From Dehalococcoidia bacterium (lineage in GTDB: Bacteria > Chloroflexota > Dehalococcoidia > UBA1151 > UBA1328): DNA of 15,202 nt. Below are positions 1 through 6,626 of the stretch, piece by piece. The stretch lies in contig JASLNQ010000023.1 of the NCBI GenBank assembly GCA_030745955.1, positions 1-15,202 of the forward strand, written 5' to 3'. The position numbers and the translations under genes were made by a program. Under the pieces are notes generated by a model. The model saw only the letters and a program-made list of their open reading frames with translations. It had not been told where the DNA came from and searched no databases. Numbering within the stretch: position 1 is the first letter of the stretch; each line of letters starts with the position of its first letter.

Positions 1-751
1 CGTCCTCGCTGCCATCTACAACGTGCACCAGCACGCGCGTCCGCTGCACATGTTTCAGAAACTCGTCACCGAGCCCCACACCCTCGTGCGCCCCCTCAAT
101 CAAACCCGGAATATCGACGACGACGAACGCCTGCGGACCGTGCTCAACCACACCGAGTACCGGTTCGAGGGTTGTGAACGGATAGTCGGCCACCTTCGGA
201 CAGGCTGCGCTGATTGCCGTCAACAGGCTCGACTTGCCGGCGTTTGGCATCCCGATCAGCCCGATATCGGCCAGCAACTTCAGGTTCAGCCTGATCTTCC
301 GCTTCGCCCCGTCTTCACCGGCCTCGGCCAGCAAAGGCTCCTGGTGGGTGGGACTCACAAAATGAGTATTGCCCCAGCCACCACGGCCACCCTCGGCCAC
401 GACCATCCGCTGGCCGGGTTTTGTCAGGTCCCCGATCAACTCTGTGTCTTCGTCGTCCTCCCATATCCACACCTCGGTCCCAACCGGCACCGTCACCTCG
501 ACAGATTCCCCGTTTGCCCCGTTCCTGTGGTGGCCATCACCCCTGCCTCCGTTCTTCGCGATGAAGTGCGGCTGCCAGTGAAACTTCGTAAGCGTGTTGA
601 TTCCAGGATCGGCTATCAGCACGACATCGCCACCGTGCCCACCGTCGCCACCACCCGGTCCGCCCCGTGGCAGCATCGCCTCTCTTATGAAAGAGACGAT
701 CCCGTGACCGCCGTTACCGGCCCGGACTTCTATTACTGCCGAATCAAGCAT
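1..751 (-). CDS. obg: GTPase Obg/CgtA, 5' part (3' end outside window)
   Basis: Obg is a ribosome-associated GTPase involved in 50S assembly and growth or stress control. The minus strand is open from the ATG at 749-751 to the window edge, giving 250 residues. The N-terminal glycine-rich Obg fold covers about residues 1-158, with the tract PRGGPGGGDGGHGGDV (28-43). The G domain follows: G1 GMPNAGKSS (167-175), G2/switch I DYPFTT (189-194) and G3 DIPGLIEGA (213-221). The G4 and G5 motifs and the C-terminus lie beyond base 1. The start is supported because MLDSAVIEVRAGNGGHG matches the usual Obg N-terminus; no clear Shine-Dalgarno precedes it. It lies downstream of dnaA in the same orientation, behind about 600 bases of non-coding or decayed DNA. 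The identification is firm. Confidence 0.96.
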   Translation of the reverse strand, partial: MLDSAVIEVRAGNGGHGIVSFIREAMLPRGGPGGGDGGHGGDVVLIADPGINTLTKFHWQPHFIAKNGGRGDGHHRNGANGESVEVTVPVGTEVWIWEDDEDTELIGDLTKPGQRMVVAEGGRGGWGNTHFVSPTHQEPLLAEAGEDGAKRKIRLNLKLLADIGLIGMPNAGKSSLLTAISAACPKVADYPFTTLEPVLGVVEHGPQAFVVVDIPGLIEGAHEGVGLGDEFLKHVQRTRVLVHVVDGSED

Positions 752-759
752 GTGGAAAT
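751..759 (-). promoter_or_regulatory. Near-consensus DnaA box at the obg start
   Basis: The minus strand reads ATTTCCACA, matching TTWTNCACA at 8 of 9 positions. It overlaps the first base of the obg start codon, so DnaA binding here could also influence obg. A single weak site on its own proves little. Confidence 0.3.
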
Positions 760-816
760 CTGAATCATGAATTTCTTGTTGTTAGATAACCGTGTTATCA
801 GTAAGAAATGTTGACT

Positions 817-825
817 TGTGGACAA
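817..825 (-). promoter_or_regulatory. DnaA box, TTGTCCACA
   Basis: The minus strand reads TTGTCCACA, one base from TTATCCACA and identical to the box used in high-GC actinobacteria. It sits at the edge of the A+T-rich tract 758-815, as expected of an origin. Confidence 0.5.
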
Positions 826-901
826 CCCTCTCGAACTGAGTATAAGACGGCTGTTGATCGGTCGTTGGTAACCGTGCTTTTGATGTCGAGATATTCGATG
901 G

Positions 902-943
902 GTGCCAGCACACACGTGGAGTAAGTGCCAGCACCTACTCCAC
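902..943. repeat. Direct repeat and inverted repeat in candidate origin
   Basis: GTGCCAGCAC occurs twice, at 902-911 and 925-934. The second copy lies in the loop of a perfect 8-bp inverted repeat, GTGGAGTA (916-923) and TACTCCAC (936-943). The inverted-repeat arms resemble degenerate DnaA boxes. The function is unknown; it could be an operator or part of the origin. Confidence 0.45.
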
Positions 944-1005
944 AGTTTGATATCAGGCTTTTGGAATCCCGATTTATCAGGGGTTCACCGGAAATAATGC
1001 AGACC

Positions 1006-1014
1006 TTTTCCACC
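1006..1014 (+). promoter_or_regulatory. Near-consensus DnaA box
   Basis: The plus strand reads TTTTCCACC, matching TTWTNCACA at 8 of 9 positions. It is part of the cluster of CCAC-containing sites in the candidate origin. Confidence 0.3.
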
Positions 1015-1088
1015 GGAATGTTCCCCTCGAACAGCAACCTTCAACATACGTTCCACCGGGTATCCGGCCCGATCTCACACCGAATCTT

Positions 1089-1302
1089 CTAGAGGATCTC
1101 CATACCACTAGGCGAATGCCCGAGTTTGGTGAGCATCAAGGCGACTTCACTCCGATGCTGTGTCCCTTATCGAAGGCTGGCCCTCGATAATCACCGACGT
1201 GAACTCTTCGCTCGAAAGCTGCTCTGCGACGTCGAGGACGTGCCCGTTCACTCTGCGCTGGTAGTCGTATAAGCGCACAATCGCTGAGAGAAACACCGTC
1301 AT
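1089..1302 (-). pseudogene. DinB-family (four-helix bundle) gene remnant with internal deletion
   Basis: An ATG at 1300-1302 opens a 51-codon frame. Its residues 7-48 (AIVRLYDYQRRVNG, then VLDVAEQLSSEEFT and PSIRDT) match the N-terminal helix region of DinB/DUF664-like proteins. The frame stops at 1147-1149. In another frame the following bases encode QHRSEVALMLTKLGHSPSGM and end at a TAG (1089-1091), which reads like the C-terminus of the same family (usually H-x-x-HHRGQVxxMLxxLGH). DinB proteins are usually about 150-170 residues, so roughly 80-100 central codons appear to have been lost, with the join out of frame near 1155-1165. It follows dnaA by 49 bases. The assignment rests on recalled family patterns. 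Confidence 0.6.
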
Positions 1303-1351
1303 GGGAACCGTACCTATGCGCGTGGCCTGGGCCGGTGCATAATCCTGCCGG

Positions 1352-2755
1352 TCACCCGGTAGAAGAAGCCGTGACCCGCCGTGCCCTGGCGATGATGTCC
1401 CGGACTGCCGCAAGCTGCTGACGCAACGTGCTATCGGTCTCCAGCTGCTGCTCGAAACGCTTCTGGGCGTAGAGGACAGTCGAGTGGTCCTTGCCCCCGA
1501 GCGCCTTGCCAACCCTTGTCGATGTCAGGTGCACCTCTTCCCGTAGCATGTACATCGCCATCCGGCGTGCTCCTGCAGTCGCCTTGTCCCGCCGTTTGCC
1601 GGTGATCCTGTCCACCGCGACTCCCGTGAACTCGGAAATCGCCGACAGCACCTCGTCGATCGAGGCGACGTCCGTGGGCGTCTGGGCCAGCAGGCTCTTC
1701 AGGGCCTGGTCAGCCAGTTCCGTCGTCACCGGACTGCCCACCAGCTGCGAGTAGGCAATTACCCTGTTCAGGGCACCCTCGAGTTCGCGGACATTCGGGT
1801 GTGCACGCTGCGCTATTTGATCGAGAACTGCAGGCGCGAGCTCGGGCGCCTTGCTCTGGAGAATCGCATACCGTGACTCGTAATCGGGCGGCTGCAGATC
1901 GACCTCAAGCCCCCCGGCAAGGCGAGATTTTATCCGCTCCTGCAACAGGCTCTTACTAGTGGGCTCATCGCCGGTCACCACAATTTGCTTGCCGGCCATG
2001 TGGAGCTCGTTGAATGTGTGGAAGAAACCTTCCTGGGTTTGCGGTTTCGATGAAATGAACTGCACATCGTCGACCAGCAGCACATCCGCACTCCGATAGC
2101 GCTCCCGGAACCGGTTCGCCGACCCCTCACGGATCGCGCTGATGTATTCGTTCGTGAATCGCTCGCTGCTCACGTACATCACTTTTAATCCGCGCACGCA
2201 CAACATGTGGCCGATCGCGTGCAGCAGGTGAGTCTTGCCGAGACCGACCTCCGAATAGATATACAGCGGGTTGTAGACGCTCCCCGGCACCTCGGCCACC
2301 TTCGCCGCCGCAGCCTGGGCCAACCGGTTCGACGGCCCGACCACGAAAGTTTCGAAGTTGAACGAAGGTTTCAGTGAGTAAGACCTGGCATAGTCGATGG
2401 ACCCGTCTGATGGGGCGGTGTCGGAGCCAGGGGCTGGAGCGCCCGCTTCGACTACCGGGACGGAATTCACGGGCCCGTTCGCACCCACAACCTGGAACAC
2501 CACCGAAAGCTTCTGACCGGCCACCCTCGATACGGTGCGGTGGATGGTCCCGGAAAGCCGCTTTTCAAGCATTTCGGCTGCGAAAGGACTCGGGGTGGAA
2601 ATCGTGAGGGTGTCATCCGCCAGATCTACGGCTGTTGTGGGTTTTAACCACGTTTCGTAGTTGGGTCTGGGAATTTCTAGTTGGAGCTGCCCCAGTGCTG
2701 CTGACCAGATTTTCCGTGCGTTTTCCGTGCCCCGACCCTCACTAATTCCAGGCAC
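1352..2755 (-). CDS. dnaA: Chromosomal replication initiator protein DnaA
   Basis: DnaA is the AAA+ ATPase that binds DnaA boxes and opens the origin. The protein has 467 residues. Domain I covers about 11-90 (IWSAALGQLQLEIPRPNYETWL). A short linker is followed by the AAA+ domain from about 130 (FNFETFVVGPSNRLAQAAA). Walker B is VLLVDDVQF (225-233), and the sensor 2 region is NVRELEGALNRV (321-332). Domain IV ends with the helix-turn-helix signature GKDHSTVLYA (421-430). Walker A is unusual: SEVGLGKT (168-175) where the family has GGVGLGKT. The sensor 1 stretch TGDEP (261-265) replaces the usual TSDRP. The start is GTG, chosen because AAGGG (2762-2766) lies at good spacing and no later start preserves domain I. 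The neighbours are obg and fmt; dnaN, recF and rpmH are absent. Confidence 0.97.
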   Translation of the reverse strand: MPGISEGRGTENARKIWSAALGQLQLEIPRPNYETWLKPTTAVDLADDTLTISTPSPFAAEMLEKRLSGTIHRTVSRVAGQKLSVVFQVVGANGPVNSVPVVEAGAPAPGSDTAPSDGSIDYARSYSLKPSFNFETFVVGPSNRLAQAAAAKVAEVPGSVYNPLYIYSEVGLGKTHLLHAIGHMLCVRGLKVMYVSSERFTNEYISAIREGSANRFRERYRSADVLLVDDVQFISSKPQTQEGFFHTFNELHMAGKQIVVTGDEPTSKSLLQERIKSRLAGGLEVDLQPPDYESRYAILQSKAPELAPAVLDQIAQRAHPNVRELEGALNRVIAYSQLVGSPVTTELADQALKSLLAQTPTDVASIDEVLSAISEFTGVAVDRITGKRRDKATAGARRMAMYMLREEVHLTSTRVGKALGGKDHSTVLYAQKRFEQQLETDSTLRQQLAAVRDIIARARRVTASSTG

Positions 2756-3078
2756 AAACTGCCCTTGACCGGACCTGCCGGTTTCTTAAAAATACAAACA
2801 CTTATGTGGAGACCAATGACCGACGGATTCGGCAGCTGGACGTCGCCTGAGGTGGTGCCGGTCTGAGGGCAACCGTACCATGTGTAATGCTGGGGTATGC
2901 AACCCCCCGAAAGGGTCAATTCGGACGGATTTACAACCAATTTTCCGGAAAGATTGTGATGTCGTTCACGAATTAGTTTGCACAGCCGAAATGTTGACTG
3001 GGGAGAGGCGAATGCGCTCCCAACCGCGCAGCCAGTTTTTCCGCGCCGCGTCCAGCGCGACGAAATAAACCGATTTAA
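2756..3078. other. Divergent intergenic region dnaA / fmt
   Basis: This 323-base spacer must hold the promoters of both genes. I see no convincing coding frame. A small hairpin, GGGGT/ACCCC, lies at 2892-2906. Upstream of dnaA a weak pair TTGGTC and TATTTT (minus strand, spacer 16) is possible but poor. No Shine-Dalgarno precedes fmt. No DnaA box as good as those in 752-1088 was found. Confidence 0.5.
2762..2766 (-). promoter_or_regulatory. Ribosome binding site deciding the dnaA GTG start
   Basis: AAGGG on the minus strand lies six bases before the GTG at 2753-2755. There is no other in-frame ATG, GTG or TTG before the conserved domain I, so this site settles the start. Confidence 0.6.
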
Positions 3079-4017
3079 ATGCGAATTATCTTTTTTGGAT
3101 CGCCAACCGAAGCCGTCGAGTCGCTGAAATTACTCGTTTCGATAGGCCATGATGTGGCTGCCGCGTACACTCGGCCCAACCGGCGCGCCGGTCGGGGGCG
3201 CGCGGAGACTCCAACCCCGGTCAGGCAGTTTGCCGGGGCGCAGGGCATACCTGTGCACACCCCCGCAAGCCTGCGCAACAACCCGACCGAGCTCGAACGC
3301 CTGGTTGCCCTGAACGCCGATGTATTCGTAGTCGTGGCATATGGCCGCATACTCCCGGCAGAGGTCCTCAAGGTCCCTCCGTTGGGGGTAGTGAACATAC
3401 ACCCGTCTCTGTTACCGGCCTACCGTGGCACGAGCCCGGTGGTGACCGCGATCCTCGACGGGCAAACGCACACCGGGGTAACGGTGATGCTGCTCGACGC
3501 CGGCATGGATACCGGGCCAATCCTCGCTCAGTCCCCTCCGGTCCTGCTCACCGGCCGTGAGCGCGGCGCGAGCCTGCAGGCGCAGCTCTTTAGCGAAGGT
3601 GCATCCATGCTGGCGGCCGTGCTCGCAGGGCTGCAGGACGGAACGGTCGTGCCGGTGCCGCAGGACGACGCAAAGGCGACGGTCACGCGGCTGATCGAGC
3701 GTTCTGACGGCAAGATCGACTGGTCACAACCAGCCGCACAGATCGATCGCAGCGTGAGGGCTTATGATCCCTGGCCCGGCACCTTCACAACCTGGGACGG
3801 CAAGGGCCTGAAGATCCTCGACGTGTCGCTGCTGGCTGAAGCGGGTCCCAATCCCGGTCCGGGCAAGATCGACGTACAGGACGGGCGCCTCTTCGTCGGC
3901 ACCGGAAGCGGGCCGCTTGAAGTCACGCGCCTTCAGCTGGAGGGTCGCCGGGTTGTCTCGGCCGGCGACTTCCTTCGCGGCCAGCCGGAAATCGCCAGGG
4001 CAACACTCGGGGACTAA
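3079..4017 (+). CDS. fmt: Methionyl-tRNA formyltransferase
   Basis: Fmt formylates initiator Met-tRNA using 10-formyltetrahydrofolate. Its 312 residues are the normal family length. The N-terminal Rossmann-like domain starts MRIIFFGSPTEAVESL. The catalytic core VVNIHPSLLPAYRG (104-117) supplies Asn106 and His108, and LLDAGMDTGPIL (138-149) supplies Asp144. The linker AYDPWPGTF (228-236) leads to the C-terminal tRNA-binding domain (KILDVSLL onward). The start is fixed by the family's N-terminal pattern; the ATG has no visible Shine-Dalgarno, only an A+T-rich leader. It is transcribed divergently from dnaA and converges on the NIPSNAP gene. In many bacteria fmt pairs with def, but def is not next to it here. 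The identification is firm. Confidence 0.96.
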   Translation: MRIIFFGSPTEAVESLKLLVSIGHDVAAAYTRPNRRAGRGRAETPTPVRQFAGAQGIPVHTPASLRNNPTELERLVALNADVFVVVAYGRILPAEVLKVPPLGVVNIHPSLLPAYRGTSPVVTAILDGQTHTGVTVMLLDAGMDTGPILAQSPPVLLTGRERGASLQAQLFSEGASMLAAVLAGLQDGTVVPVPQDDAKATVTRLIERSDGKIDWSQPAAQIDRSVRAYDPWPGTFTTWDGKGLKILDVSLLAEAGPNPGPGKIDVQDGRLFVGTGSGPLEVTRLQLEGRRVVSAGDFLRGQPEIARATLGD

Positions 4018-4024
4018 CGCCAGG

Positions 4025-4041
4025 CGGGCAAAACTGGCCCG
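4025..4041. terminator. Short hairpin between convergent fmt and NIPSNAP genes
   Basis: CGGGC (4025-4029) and GCCCG (4037-4041) form a 5-bp stem with a 7-base loop, seven bases after the fmt stop. No T-run follows on either strand, so a terminator role is only suggested by position. Confidence 0.3.
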
Positions 4042-4046
4042 TGCTG

Positions 4047-4340
4047 CTAAACGGTCTCGATCTGGACGATCTCGCGGTGGGCCAGGTGGCTCCGCACGTG
4101 ATCGACATTGGCAAGCCACCAGTCGCCGCCGTAGAACGCGGCCTCTGCCTTAGCAATATTGTCGACCGAGTCGCCGTACGAGCGAATCCAGATGAACTGC
4201 GATCGCTCCTCGTTCACCCACGTACCCTCCACCTTTATGCCGGCATCTGTCATCAGCGGTACCAGCGTCGGGAAGAGCTCAAGCCAGGCGTCGAGCATTC
4301 CCTTGTTAATGGTGTACGTGCGCAGGTGGGCGATGGTCAT
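4047..4340 (-). CDS. NIPSNAP family protein
   Basis: This is a 97-residue protein of the NIPSNAP type, a small ferredoxin-like (dimeric alpha/beta barrel) domain found in many bacteria, often near catabolic genes; its biochemical role is unsettled. Characteristic stretches are LRTYTINKGMLDAWLELF (6-23), IKVEGTWVNEE (35-45) and FIWIRSYGD (49-57), followed by a helix rich in A, E and K ahead of AAFYGGDWW. GGAG (4351-4354) lies ten bases before the ATG and supports this start. There is no signal peptide or membrane segment, so it is probably cytoplasmic. It is convergent with fmt, with a 29-base gap, and has no partner gene in its own orientation nearer than ffh, about 620 bases upstream. Confidence 0.85.
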   Translation of the reverse strand: MTIAHLRTYTINKGMLDAWLELFPTLVPLMTDAGIKVEGTWVNEERSQFIWIRSYGDSVDNIAKAEAAFYGGDWWLANVDHVRSHLAHREIVQIETV

Positions 4341-4537
4341 GTCGAAAAAACTCCGGGTGCGTGATTTCCAATCGAGTGGACAAAAAACGAGAGCACGATT
4401 CTACCCGCAGTCGCGGCCGATCAGGCCAGTGAATATCCCGAGAAACACGAGAACAGCCACCTCGCGAGATCGCATAGCCCTCCCAGCACCACTTGCAGAA
4501 AGGCGAGTGCGGTTTGGACCTTCGCAACTACCCCCAA

Positions 4538-4587
4538 CGCGTCCCGAGCGCAGTCCTCGGAGCCGAGGGACCCGGAGCGGGGACGCG
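4538..4587. repeat. 50-base GC-rich imperfect palindrome
   Basis: The outer arms CGCGTCCC (4538-4545) and GGGACGCG (4580-4587) are exact inverted copies. The inner arms GTCCTCGG and CCGAGGGAC pair with one bulged base. The structure could form a long cruciform or RNA hairpin. It may be a degenerate miniature mobile repeat. Confidence 0.5.
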
Positions 4588-4618
4588 GGTTTTCCGGTAT
4601 TGGCAAGCTTTTTCGACG

Positions 4619-4719
4619 CCGTCATCTCGACCGCAGCGGAGAGATCTATCGCGTACCTGCTCAATATCACTTCTCTATGGTGAAAACTTGGGATTCCTCC
4701 GCTTCGGTCGGAATGACGG
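4619..4719. repeat. REP-like inverted pair
   Basis: The left arm (4619-4648) and the reverse complement of the right arm (4690-4719) share CCGTCAT, CGACCG and AGCGGAG in register, with seven mismatches over 30 bases. Each arm is itself a hairpin: ATCTC...GAGAT on the left and ATTCC...GGAAT on the right. The stem sequences differ yet both pair, a compensatory change suggesting that the folded form was maintained. This resembles REP/BIME-type intergenic elements. No transposase (RAYT) gene is present in the window. Confidence 0.6.
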
Positions 4720-4765
4720 TGGGCGAGGGAACTCGCGATTGGTTGGTGTTGGGATTGTCAGCTTT

Positions 4766-4870
4766 CACCCGCACCCTGGCTCTCTTAGCCCCGGGCGCAA
4801 TCGGACTGCCTGGTCGCGCGTCGCACTCCGCGGGGCACACGAGGACGCAGGGAGAGGGGACTGGTCCCTC
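4766..4870. repeat. Degenerate GC-rich repeat
   Basis: CACCCGCACCCTGGCTCTCT near 4766 and CAGGGAGAGGGGAC near 4849 resemble the element at 8418-8541 (CACCCTAACCTCTCCCT and CAGGGAG). GAGGGGAC and GTCCCTC form a short hairpin at 4854-4870. It is probably a decayed relative of that element, but the similarity is partial. Confidence 0.3.
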
Positions 4871-4960
4871 GTCTGATTTCCCGACCCCTGTGGAGGGATC
4901 TGGGGGGGGTGTCGCGATCCACTGGCGGAAGTAGCGCGCCGACAGCCCACACCCCGCGCC

Positions 4961-6301
4961 CTAGTTCTTCCCGATCATCCCCATCATCGCCCGCTTGCCG
5001 CCCGGACCCGACAGCTTCTTCATCATCTTCTGCATCTGCTTGAACTGGTTCAGGAGCTGATTCACCTGCGCAGGCGAGCTGCCCGATCCATCGGCGATCC
5101 GTTTGCGCCGTGAGCCGTTGATAATCGAAGGTTCCGCACGCTCGGCCGCGGTCATCGAGTGGATAATCGCCTCAACCTGCGCCATGCGCCGCTCATCGAG
5201 GTCCTTCGGGTTGAACTTGCCCCGCAAAGCGCCCATACCCGGGATCATGCCGAGAATATCAGTCATCGAACCCATCTTCTTGATGGCCTGGAACTGCTGG
5301 AGCATGTCGTTCAGGTCGAACTGGTTCTTCCTGATCTTCTGCTCCAGGGCCAGCGCCTGCTCGGAATCGAACTCTGTTTCCGCCTTCTCGATCAGCGTTT
5401 CGACATCGCCCATGCCGAGAATCCGGGAAGCGATGCGGTCCGGGTGATAGACATCGAACTGATCGGGCCGTTCACCAATTGATATGTACTTGATCGGCAC
5501 GCCCGTGACCGACCGCATCGAAAGCGCAGCGCCACCACGGGCATCGCCGTCCATCTTGGTGAGTACCATGCCCGTAACGCCGATACGCGAATTGAACTCA
5601 CTGCCCGACCGCACCGCGTCCTGCCCCGTCATGGCGTCGAGGACCAGCAGAGTCTCTACCGGCGTCGTTGCGTCCCGGATCTCCTCGAGCTCACCCATCA
5701 GGTCGTCATCGATCGCGAGCCGTCCCGCCGTATCGAGAATCAGGTAGTGAACGTTGTCGTAAGCCGCCTTTTTGACCGCCGCCCTTGCAACCTTCACCGG
5801 TGTCGAACTCGATGGCTCCTCCGAGTACACCTCGATATCAAGCTGCTTGCCAAGCTGCTTGATCTGGTCGACCGCCGCCGGCCGTTGCAGGTCGCATGCC
5901 GCCAACATCACCGGGTGCTTCTCCTTGCGGAGCCAGAGCGCCAGCTTCGCCGCCAGTGTCGTCTTGCCCGCACCCTGCAGGCCCACCAGCATGATCACGC
6001 TCGGTGGCCGTTCGGCCCTCGCCAGTTCGACGGTCTCGCCACCGAGGATCTGCGCAAGCTCCTCCTGGACGATGCGGATAACCGACTGGCCGGGAGTGAG
6101 TGAGGTAAAGACATTTTCGCCCTCGGCCCGCTCCTTGACCGATTTCACGAACTGCCGTGCGACCTTGAAGTCGACATCCGCCTCGAGCAGCGCAAGACGG
6201 ACCTCTCGCAGTGCGGCATCGATGTCTTTCTCAGACAGCTTGCCGCTGCCGGAGAGCTTGCCGAACACGCCGCCGAGTTTGCTGGAAAGTGACTCAAACA
6301 T
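4961..6301 (-). CDS. ffh: Signal recognition particle protein Ffh (SRP54)
   Basis: Ffh binds signal sequences on nascent membrane and secreted proteins, pairs with 4.5S RNA and docks with FtsY. Its 446 residues are the usual length. The N domain (1-90) starts MFESLSSKLGGVFGKLSG. The G domain carries G1 GLQGAGKTT (107-115), DLQRPAAVDQ (137-146), G3 DTAGR (190-194) and G4 TKMD (248-251). The methionine-rich M domain begins near 300, with the RNA-binding stretch SRRKRIADGSGSS (397-409) and the C-terminal run KQMQKMMKKL. The ATG lacks a clear Shine-Dalgarno but matches the family start. It follows the small membrane-protein gene by 65 bases on the same strand and may be co-transcribed. ftsY, rpsP and rimM, common ffh neighbours, are absent. 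Confidence 0.97.
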   Translation of the reverse strand: MFESLSSKLGGVFGKLSGSGKLSEKDIDAALREVRLALLEADVDFKVARQFVKSVKERAEGENVFTSLTPGQSVIRIVQEELAQILGGETVELARAERPPSVIMLVGLQGAGKTTLAAKLALWLRKEKHPVMLAACDLQRPAAVDQIKQLGKQLDIEVYSEEPSSSTPVKVARAAVKKAAYDNVHYLILDTAGRLAIDDDLMGELEEIRDATTPVETLLVLDAMTGQDAVRSGSEFNSRIGVTGMVLTKMDGDARGGAALSMRSVTGVPIKYISIGERPDQFDVYHPDRIASRILGMGDVETLIEKAETEFDSEQALALEQKIRKNQFDLNDMLQQFQAIKKMGSMTDILGMIPGMGALRGKFNPKDLDERRMAQVEAIIHSMTAAERAEPSIINGSRRKRIADGSGSSPAQVNQLLNQFKQMQKMMKKLSGPGGKRAMMGMIGKN

Positions 6302-6366
6302 GGTTCGAGTTTACATGCGTAAGTAACCCGGGTGTGAGGGTGATGCGCCACCTATCGCCAACCGCC

Positions 6367-6624
6367 CTACTCCGGAGTTTCCGTCAGCTCCTCTGCCGCT
6401 GCGGTCGCACTTTCCGCCACGAACAGCGTTGCCACCGCTGTGGCCTCGGCATCCCTGGCATCGCTGGAGTCCGCAGCCGACGAGGCCAGGAACCAGATCA
6501 CCAGCATCAAAACGATGGCCAGCAGGGCCCAGTACCCGACCGCCTCGTAGCGCTTTCGAAACGACGGCCGGCGGCCCGAAACCACATTTCGCCTGCGTCG
6601 AACCCGGCTCCGCTCTTCGGTCAT
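6367..6624 (-). CDS. Small single-pass membrane protein, unknown function
   Basis: This 85-residue protein has an arginine-rich N-terminus (RSRVRRRRNVVSGRRP, 5-20), one strongly hydrophobic segment at about 29-50 (VGYWALLAIVLMLVIWFLAS) and an acidic, Ala/Thr/Glu-rich tail. The positive-inside rule would put the N-terminus in the cytoplasm and the tail outside. I do not recognise a family. The ATG lies two bases after the stop of the selenoprotein gene (TAA-AC-ATG), so translation is probably coupled and the two products may work together, for instance as a membrane anchor. ffh follows 65 bases later. The base composition matches the neighbours. The gene is probably real because of the tight spacing and the coherent topology. 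Confidence 0.7.
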   Translation of the reverse strand: MTEERSRVRRRRNVVSGRRPSFRKRYEAVGYWALLAIVLMLVIWFLASSAADSSDARDAEATAVATLFVAESATAAAEELTETPE

Positions 6625-6626
6625 GT

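Larger units (their letters stand above)
752..1088. other. Candidate replication origin (oriC) beside dnaA
   Basis: This is a 337-base non-coding stretch between obg and the decayed gene downstream of dnaA. Bases 758-815 are about two-thirds A+T, unlike the GC-rich surroundings, and could serve as an unwinding element. Directly next to them is TTGTCCACA (minus, 817-825), the DnaA box form typical of GC-rich bacteria. Other near-consensus boxes are ATTTCCACA (minus, 751-759) and TTTTCCACC (plus, 1006-1014); a weaker one, TACTCCACA, is at 936-944. Placement beside dnaA is typical of bacterial origins. Only one box is of a canonical form, so this is inference; the same sites could instead serve DnaA autoregulation. 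Confidence 0.45.
4341..4960. other. Gene-poor, repeat-rich intergenic region
   Basis: About 620 bases lie between the NIPSNAP gene and the end of ffh without a convincing protein gene. Open frames here have no family resemblance and change frame across palindromes. The region holds a 50-base GC-rich palindrome, a pair of REP-like arms and a degenerate GC-rich repeat, each listed separately. This looks like a landing zone for small mobile palindromic repeats. Confidence 0.6.

Noticed and set aside
23..763. 246-codon plus-strand open frame at the left edge
   Set aside because: Antisense of obg, whose minus-strand translation has intact G1-G3 motifs.
4401..4475. 24-codon hydrophobic micro-ORF on the minus strand (MRSREVAVLVFLGIFTGLIG)
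   Set aside because: It has GGGAGGG just upstream, but the spacing of about 3 bases is too short, the region is repeat-derived, and nothing else supports it.
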